NCBI RefSeq assembly: GCF_003097655.1
Contig: NZ_QCZH01000002.1
Location: 1-64,000 of the forward strand
DNA: 64,000 nucleotides
Direction: 5' to 3'
From: Flavobacterium laiguense
GTDB lineage: Bacteria > Bacteroidota > Bacteroidia > Flavobacteriales > Flavobacteriaceae
The stretch's first letter is position 1. The number at the start of each line of letters is the position of its first letter. The position numbers were made by a program, and so were the translations under genes. Of the stretch, positions 58,565 through 64,000 are shown piece by piece. The notes below the pieces were generated by a model, which saw only the letters and a list, made by a program, of their open reading frames with translations, did not search any database and was not told where the DNA came from.

Positions 58565-58679
58565 AGAGATAAGAAGCAAGAACCAAGAAAGTAAGGAAAC
58601 AAGAAGCAAGAAATGGATTAAAGGTATTTTATTTTTAATCATACTGCGAAACGGACTTTACTCTTTTATCTATTAAAAT

Positions 58680-60122
58680 ATGAAAAAAATATTAGTTGCC
58701 AATAGAGGAGAAATTGCTATTAGAGTAATGAAAACTGCTCAAAAAATGGGTATTAAAACAGTAGCAGTTTATTCTACTGTTGATAGAAATGCTCCTCATG
58801 TTAAATATGCTGATGAAGCTGTTTGCATAGGAGAAGCTCCTTCAAGTCAATCCTATTTATTAGGAAGCAAAATTATAGAAGTAGCCAAGTCATTAAACGT
58901 AGATGCTATTCACCCTGGATATGGATTCTTGAGTGAGAATGCTGATTTTGCTGAAGAATGTGAAAGAAATAATATCATGTTTATAGGGCCAAAGTCGAAA
59001 GCTATTCATATTATGGGGAGTAAGCTCGCTGCCAAAGATGCCGTGAAAGAATACAATATTCCAATGGTTCCGGGTATTGATCATGCCATTACAGACATCG
59101 AAGAAGCTAAGAAAGCTGCAGCTAAAATTGGTTTTCCAATACTAATCAAAGCTTCTGCTGGTGGTGGTGGAAAAGGAATGCGTGTGGTAGAAAGTGAAGG
59201 CGATTTTGAATCTCAAATGAATCGAGCCATAAGTGAAGCGATTGCTGCTTTTGGAGATGGTTCTGTTTTTATAGAGAAATATGTGGCCTCTCCTAGACAT
59301 ATAGAAATTCAGGTTATGGCAGACAGTCATGGGAATATTTTGTATTTGTTTGAAAGAGAATGTAGTATTCAGCGCCGTCATCAAAAAGTAGTTGAAGAAG
59401 CGCCTTCAGCAGTTTTGACTCCAGAATTGAGAAAAAGAATGGGGGAAGCGGCTGTTTTGGTAGCCAAGTCTTGTGATTATTTAGGTGCTGGAACGGTTGA
59501 GTTTTTATTGGATGAAAACAATAATTTCTATTTTCTAGAAATGAATACTCGTTTGCAAGTAGAACATCCCGTTACAGAAATTATTGCAGGAGTCGACTTG
59601 GTAGAAATGCAAATAAAAGTGGCTAGAGGCGAAGCTTTGACTCTAAAACAAGAAGATTTGACAATCAAAGGTCATGCTCTAGAATTACGTATTTATGCAG
59701 AAGATCCTATGAATGATTTCTTACCAAGTGTAGGACATCTGGATGTATATCAGTTGCCTGTAGGTGATGGGATTCGGGTAGATAATGGTTTCGAACAAGG
59801 CATGGATATTCCAATTTATTATGATCCTATGTTGGCGAAGTTAATTACTTATGGCGAAACCAGAGAAGAAGCTATTCAAATCATGCTGAAAGCCATTGAT
59901 GGATATAAAATAGAAGGGGTTGAAACTACTTTGCCATTTGGAAAATTTGTTTTTGAACATGAAGCATTTCGTTCTGGGAATTTTGACACGCATTTTGTAA
60001 AAAAATATTACAGTGCTGAAATGTTAAAAAATCAAATTGCAAAAGAAGCTGAAATCGCTGCTCTTGTAGCCTTGAAACAGTATCTAGAAGATCAAAAAAT
60101 ACTACGTTTACCTATACAATAA
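58680..60122 (+). CDS. Acyl-CoA carboxylase biotin carboxylase subunit
   Basis: A 480-residue biotin carboxylase. It begins KKILVANRGEIAIRVMKTAQ and has the ATP-grasp GGGGKGMRVV (about residues 161-170), FIEKYVASPRHIEIQV, the bicarbonate-site ERECSIQRRHQKVVEEAPS and EMNTRLQVEHPVTE. All known catalytic residues are present. It carboxylates biotin on the BCCP with ATP and bicarbonate. The sequence is of the type used in propionyl- or acetyl-CoA carboxylase. It ends three bases before the carboxyltransferase gene, so the two are coupled. Confidence 0.93.
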   Translation: MKKILVANRGEIAIRVMKTAQKMGIKTVAVYSTVDRNAPHVKYADEAVCIGEAPSSQSYLLGSKIIEVAKSLNVDAIHPGYGFLSENADFAEECERNNIMFIGPKSKAIHIMGSKLAAKDAVKEYNIPMVPGIDHAITDIEEAKKAAAKIGFPILIKASAGGGGKGMRVVESEGDFESQMNRAISEAIAAFGDGSVFIEKYVASPRHIEIQVMADSHGNILYLFERECSIQRRHQKVVEEAPSAVLTPELRKRMGEAAVLVAKSCDYLGAGTVEFLLDENNNFYFLEMNTRLQVEHPVTEIIAGVDLVEMQIKVARGEALTLKQEDLTIKGHALELRIYAEDPMNDFLPSVGHLDVYQLPVGDGIRVDNGFEQGMDIPIYYDPMLAKLITYGETREEAIQIMLKAIDGYKIEGVETTLPFGKFVFEHEAFRSGNFDTHFVKKYYSAEMLKNQIAKEAEIAALVALKQYLEDQKILRLPIQ

Positions 60123-60125
60123 ATT

Positions 60126-61667
60126 ATGCAAGACAAAATAAAAGTATTAGACGATAAAATTGCTGAAGCCCATTTGGGTGGAGGAAAAAAAAGAATTGAG
60201 AAGCAACACGAAAAGAAAAAGTTAACCGCCAGAGAGCGCGTAAACTATTTGCTAGACGAAGGTTCTTTTGAAGAAATAGGAATGTTGGTGACGCACCGAA
60301 CTACTGATTTTGGAATGGAGAAAGAAATCTATTTTGGAGATGGTGTTATTACAGGGTACGGAACTATAAACGGAAGATTGGTGTATCTATTTGCACAAGA
60401 TTTTACTGTTTTTGGAGGTGCATTATCCGAAACCCATGCGGAGAAAATATGCAAAGTCATGGATCTGGCGGTAAAAATGGGAGCACCCATGATTGGACTG
60501 AATGATTCTGGTGGAGCACGTATTCAAGAAGGCGTTCGTTCTTTGGGAGGTTATGCTGATATTTTTTTTAGAAACGTACAAGCCAGTGGTGTGATTCCAC
60601 AAATATCGGCTATTATGGGACCTTGTGCCGGTGGAGCGGTTTATTCTCCAGCTATGACCGATTTTACCATGATGGTCGAGGACACGAGTTATATGTTTGT
60701 AACGGGACCGAATGTAGTGAAAACAGTAACCAATGAAACCGTGACTTCAGAAGAATTGGGTGGTGCAAGTACACATTCTACCAAATCGGGTGTTGCTCAT
60801 ATTACTTCTAGTAATGATATAGAATGTTTGGAAGATTTGAAACGATTGTTGAGTTATTTACCACAAAGTAATAAAGAAACGCCTCGTAATTTGCCTTATG
60901 AATTGAAAGATGAGGTACGAATGAGTTTAGCGAATATCATTCCAGACAATCCAAACAAGCCTTATGATATGCATGAGGTTATTAAAGGAGTAATTGATGA
61001 AGATTCTTTCTATGAAGTTCATAAAAATTACGCCGAAAATATTCTTGTAGGTTTTGCTCGTTTGGGAGGCAGAAGCATTGGAATTATAGCCAACCAACCG
61101 ATGTTTTTGGCAGGTTGTCTCGATGTAAACAGTTCGAAAAAAGCGGCACGATTTACTCGTTTTTGTGACGCTTTTAATATTCCGTTATTAGTATTGGTAG
61201 ATGTACCAGGGTTTTTACCAGGAACAGACCAAGAGTGGAACGGAATCATTGTTCACGGAGCCAAATTATTGTACGCCTTAAGCGAAGCAACCGTGCCAAG
61301 AGTAACCGTAATCACTCGTAAAGCCTATGGTGGAGCGTATGATGTAATGAACTCCAAGCACATTGGTGCCGACATGAATTTTGCTTGGCCTACTGCCGAA
61401 ATTGCCGTAATGGGAGCCAAAGGCGCCTCTGAAATTATATTCAAAAAAGAAATTCACGATGCCGAAGACCATGAAGCCAAACTCTTGGAAAAAGAAGCTG
61501 AATATGCCGACTTGTTTGCCAATCCGTACACAGCAGCACAACGTGGTTTTGTAGATGAGGTTATCCTACCACAAGACACAAGACGTAAATTGATAAAAGC
61601 ATTTAGTATGCTCGAAAATAAAGTAAGTGTTACTCCAAATAGAAAACACGGAAATATTCCTTTGTAA
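60126..61667 (+). CDS. Acyl-CoA carboxylase carboxyltransferase subunit, PccB-like
   Basis: A 513-residue carboxyltransferase of the fused alpha/beta type. Markers: [94 protein letters not shown] and [15 protein letters not shown]. The length and the [15 protein letters not shown] segment fit propionyl-CoA carboxylase beta rather than bacterial AccA/AccD. With the BCCP and biotin carboxylase genes it forms a full complex making (S)-methylmalonyl-CoA. A bidirectional terminator ends the operon. Confidence 0.93.
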   Translation: MQDKIKVLDDKIAEAHLGGGKKRIEKQHEKKKLTARERVNYLLDEGSFEEIGMLVTHRTTDFGMEKEIYFGDGVITGYGTINGRLVYLFAQDFTVFGGALSETHAEKICKVMDLAVKMGAPMIGLNDSGGARIQEGVRSLGGYADIFFRNVQASGVIPQISAIMGPCAGGAVYSPAMTDFTMMVEDTSYMFVTGPNVVKTVTNETVTSEELGGASTHSTKSGVAHITSSNDIECLEDLKRLLSYLPQSNKETPRNLPYELKDEVRMSLANIIPDNPNKPYDMHEVIKGVIDEDSFYEVHKNYAENILVGFARLGGRSIGIIANQPMFLAGCLDVNSSKKAARFTRFCDAFNIPLLVLVDVPGFLPGTDQEWNGIIVHGAKLLYALSEATVPRVTVITRKAYGGAYDVMNSKHIGADMNFAWPTAEIAVMGAKGASEIIFKKEIHDAEDHEAKLLEKEAEYADLFANPYTAAQRGFVDEVILPQDTRRKLIKAFSMLENKVSVTPNRKHGNIPL

Positions 61668-61705
61668 TTCTTTTATAAAAAATGGAAAAACCACTTGATT
61701 AGTGG

Positions 61706-61745
61706 AAATGCCCCAAATAGTGTCTAACTTTTTGGGGCATTTTTC
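61706..61745. terminator. Bidirectional terminator
   Basis: A perfect 12-base stem AAATGCCCCAAA / TTTGGGGCATTT is followed by T on the plus side and by T on the minus side after the A-rich flank. It ends both the carboxylase operon and the convergent response regulator gene. Confidence 0.88.
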
Positions 61746-62430
61746 ATTCTACTTTAAACCGAAACCCAATCCCGTGTAAATTCTCAATGGCAATCCCTTT
61801 TTCGTTGGCCAAAATTTTGCGCAAGCGGGAAATGAAAACATCAAGACTTCGACCCATAAAATAATCATCGTCTCCCCAAAGAGAAGTTAGGATTTGTTCT
61901 CGTTTTAAAACTACATTTTTATTGTCGAGGAAAAATTTTAAAAGATCGGCTTCACGTTGGGTAAGGCTGATTTTTTCAGTTTCATTGAATAAAACAAAAT
62001 TTTTGGTGTCGAATTGGTATTTTCCTATTTGATAAATACTCTTTTCAATCGCCTTATTCTTATGGGAACGTCTTAAGAATATTTCAATTTTTAGTAATAA
62101 TTCTTCGATGCTGAAAGGCTTTACCAAATAATCATCGGCACCCAAACGGAGACCTTTGATGCGGTCTTCTTTCAGTGTTTTTGCCGAAAGGAAAATAATG
62201 GGAACATTGGCATCGAGTTTCCTGATTTCGGTGGCTAATTCAAATCCATCCATTTTTGGCATCATAATATCCAAAATACAAATGTCAAAACGGCCTTTTT
62301 TGAAGGCTTCAAAACCAGATGCTCCATCTTCGCAATGCGTTACTTCGTACAGGTTTTGTTCTAGGTTGTCTTTGGTTAGAAATGCTAATGTTGCATCATC
62401 TTCGGTATATAATATTCGAACTGGACTCAT
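61744..62430 (-). CDS. OmpR-family response regulator
   Basis: A 228-residue two-domain regulator. The receiver domain (1-120) has Asp11/Asp12, the phosphorylation site Asp54 in CILDIMMPKMDGF, the Thr/Ser switch and Lys104 (about) in FLSAKTLKEDRI. The C-terminal winged helix (about 135-228) has LTQREADLLKFFLDNKNVVL and YFMGRSLDVFISRLRKIL. The ATG at 62430 overlaps the stop of the histidine kinase gene by a base (TAATG), so they form a coupled pair. Its targets probably include the region upstream of the kinase with repeated TTAACAA sites. Confidence 0.93.
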   Translation of the reverse strand: MSPVRILYTEDDATLAFLTKDNLEQNLYEVTHCEDGASGFEAFKKGRFDICILDIMMPKMDGFELATEIRKLDANVPIIFLSAKTLKEDRIKGLRLGADDYLVKPFSIEELLLKIEIFLRRSHKNKAIEKSIYQIGKYQFDTKNFVLFNETEKISLTQREADLLKFFLDNKNVVLKREQILTSLWGDDDYFMGRSLDVFISRLRKILANEKGIAIENLHGIGFRFKVE

Positions 62431-63689
62431 TAATTTTGTGGAATTAGTAGTGAAAAGGTACAACCTTTTTCTGGATTGCATTTTACGGTTATTTTCCAGT
62501 GATGCAGGTCACACACTTTCTTGGCATAGTACAAACCCAAACCAAAACCAGTCACTTCATTGCTTTTTTGACTTGGAATTCTATAAAATTTATCAAATAT
62601 AAAGGGAATGTTTTTAGAGGAGATTCCAATGCCATTGTCAGTAAAATCAAATTGTAAATGCTTTCCAACTTTTGCAATAGCGATACTGATTTCGGGTTTG
62701 TTTTCACAGTATTTTATGGCATTATCCAACAGGTTGTAAACCAAATTGGAGAAATGAAATTCATCGGCTTCGATGGTAACTGCTGCTAAATTTGTTTTAA
62801 TTTCTATTTTGGTTTCGGGATGTTTTAGTTTAATGTTCTCGATTACAGATTCTAGAATTGGCAGAATATCTAGCTGGTTTTTATTTAAAACTAATGGAGC
62901 ATTGTCAGACTTTGCAACGGTTAAAATTTTTTCGATATGCTGGTTCAACTTATTGCTTTGGTCAATGATAATGTGGGTGTACTTTTCCAGTTTTTCATCT
63001 TGCAGAATTGGATTTTGCCTGATGAGGTAATTGGAAGCAATTAGTATGGAGGACAAAGGCGTTTTGAATTCGTGCGTCATATTGTTAATAAAATCGCGTT
63101 GCAAATCGGAATATTTCTTTTGCTGTAAAAGCGTAAAAATAGAATACACATAGACCAGTAAAATAACAATTAATGCAATCGAAAGCACAAACCAAAATCG
63201 TAAGGAACTGAACAAATAACTCGTTTCATTGGGAAACCGAATGGCAAAATAATAGACTAAATTTTTATGTTTTGGAAAATGTACAGAATGTTTGGTTTGT
63301 TTTTTTTCGGATAAGGAGATGTAATTGCCGTAGACCATTTCGTCGCTTTGGCAATTGTACATAGCATATTCAAAATCGGTGGTGATATTCATTTTCTTGA
63401 ACTCGGAGATGAGATAAAATTCTAAAATTTCGGGTTCAAAGTCGTTATCAATATTAACGATATAATAATCATTGGATATTTTTCGTACTGGATTTTTGCC
63501 AGGAAGTTCTTGGTTGGTTCCCTGATATAATTTTTTGGCTACTTCCAGTAAGGTGACGTGTGTTTTTTGGCTGAACTTTTTTTCTTCAATACTAAAGGCT
63601 TCTTTGGTCCAAAGCAATTGTGCCACAAGGATTCCTATAATGGCGATTAATCCGATCAGGATGCTGCTATTGAGTTTGTTTAATTTCAT
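62430..63689 (-). CDS. Sensor histidine kinase
   Basis: A 419-residue membrane kinase. Two membrane segments (about 9-27 and 165-187) flank a periplasmic sensor of about 135 residues with no recognised fold. The dimerisation box is NNMTHEFKTPLSSI with the phosphorylated His206. The ATPase has N-box NLVYNLLDNAIKY, G1 FTDNGIGIS and G2 GFGLGLYYAKKV. It is the partner of the coupled response regulator. The stimulus is unknown. It is transcribed divergently from a secreted-protein gene at 63892. The ATG is at 63689. Confidence 0.92.
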   Translation of the reverse strand: MKLNKLNSSILIGLIAIIGILVAQLLWTKEAFSIEEKKFSQKTHVTLLEVAKKLYQGTNQELPGKNPVRKISNDYYIVNIDNDFEPEILEFYLISEFKKMNITTDFEYAMYNCQSDEMVYGNYISLSEKKQTKHSVHFPKHKNLVYYFAIRFPNETSYLFSSLRFWFVLSIALIVILLVYVYSIFTLLQQKKYSDLQRDFINNMTHEFKTPLSSILIASNYLIRQNPILQDEKLEKYTHIIIDQSNKLNQHIEKILTVAKSDNAPLVLNKNQLDILPILESVIENIKLKHPETKIEIKTNLAAVTIEADEFHFSNLVYNLLDNAIKYCENKPEISIAIAKVGKHLQFDFTDNGIGISSKNIPFIFDKFYRIPSQKSNEVTGFGLGLYYAKKVCDLHHWKITVKCNPEKGCTFSLLIPQN

Positions 63690-63741
63690 GAATGAGATTT
63701 CGGACTGTAATATTAATCAATATTTGGTTGCCTTTTATGCG

Positions 63742-63780
63742 TTAACAAGTCGTTAACAAAGATTGGATACCGCTTAACAA
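63742..63780. promoter_or_regulatory. Phased TTAACAA repeats, candidate response-regulator sites
   Basis: TTAACAA occurs at 63742-63748, 63753-63759 and 63774-63780, all on the same strand. The start-to-start distances are 11 and 21 bases, about one and two helix turns, as in tandem half-sites of OmpR/PhoB-type regulators. They lie between the divergent histidine kinase and secreted-protein genes. Confidence 0.55.
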
Positions 63781-63891
63781 GGAGGTTTGTTTTTCTAATC
63801 TACTTTTGAATGGATCAAATAAAACAAACCATTAACCAGAATCTGAACCATTTCGATAATTTGAGACAGGTTTTAAAAAAGAAAATAAATT

Positions 63892-64000
63892 ATGAAAATG
63901 ATTAAAATTTCAATGTTGGCATTAACTCTAGGTTTAATGTCATTTTCGGCCATCGCTCCTGTAAAAACGTTAGTTTCAAAAGTGGCTGTTGCAGCCTCTT
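63892..64000 (+). CDS. Secreted protein, N-terminal part only (window end)
   Basis: An ATG at 63892 opens a frame that runs off the window: MKMIKISMLALTLGLMSFSA, then IAPVKTLVSKVAVAAS. The first 20 or so residues are a classic signal peptide. Only 36 codons are available, so no family can be named. It is divergent from the histidine kinase gene and downstream of the TTAACAA repeats, so it is a likely target of the two-component pair. Confidence 0.7.
   Translation, partial: MKMIKISMLALTLGLMSFSAIAPVKTLVSKVAVAAS

Noticed and set aside
1..64000. CRISPR array or complete insertion sequence
   Set aside because: No array of direct repeats with unique spacers and no transposase frame was found; the repeats seen are short inverted or tandem elements.

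Overview
The window looks like a chromosomal segment of a Flavobacterium-type member of the Bacteroidota. The evidence is an AT-rich sequence, proteins characteristic of that phylum (DUF4295, DUF3810, DUF4268, DHCW-cupin, BshC, a C-terminal type B sorting-domain remnant of the type IX secretion system), several promoters with the phylum's -7 element TAnnTTTG, and many short interspersed intergenic repeats. No prophage, CRISPR array, tRNA or complete insertion sequence was seen.

Layout. 1-355: end of a ribosomal RNA operon (23S 3' end, 5S, terminator). 490-1800: an RNA-like intergenic element, a decayed endonuclease III-like gene and a DUF4268 gene. 1.9-10 kb: housekeeping and stress genes (Nudix hydrolase, acyltransferase, ECF sigma factor with a membrane partner, DUF3810 protein, MazF toxin module, PepD, DUF389 protein, cupin). 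10.2-14.1 kb: a three-gene operon (small Cys-motif membrane protein, TonB-dependent receptor, Cys-rich BNR-repeat secreted protein) behind a palindromic operator candidate, probably for metal acquisition. 14.2-30.3 kb: secA, a cobalamin adenosyltransferase, an ABC ATPase, a methyltransferase, an unusual SDR protein with a zinc-ribbon-like motif, two related outer-membrane barrels, an FKBP, an FUSC transporter and an ABC-F protein. 30.5-41 kb: glycosyltransferase, 2-oxoacid dehydrogenase E2, exonuclease, FAH-family hydrolase coupled to an Hpt protein, cinA, the rpmB-rpmG-DUF4295-ftsY block, a serine hydrolase, DUF721 and ndk. 41.2-51.5 kb: SUMF1-domain protein, acyltransferase, bshC, an sdpR-sdpI pair with a clear operator, an alpha/beta hydrolase, a type IX sorting-domain remnant beside a KilA-N gene, and a radical SAM protein.

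The most interesting block is 51.75-57.8 kb: five co-directional genes (ethanolamine-type APC permease, glutamine-synthetase-like ligase, iron alcohol dehydrogenase, PuuD-like gamma-glutamyl hydrolase, aldehyde dehydrogenase). Together they read as a complete gamma-glutamylation route for an amino alcohol, most simply ethanolamine to glycine, without a microcompartment. This is inferred from the enzyme set; the substrate is not proven. Divergent from it is a three-gene biotin-dependent acyl-CoA carboxylase operon (58.1-61.7 kb), which fits propionyl-CoA carboxylation and a need for adenosylcobalamin supplied by the adenosyltransferase at 18 kb. The window ends with a response regulator/histidine kinase pair and the start of a secreted protein gene, separated by helically phased TTAACAA repeats.
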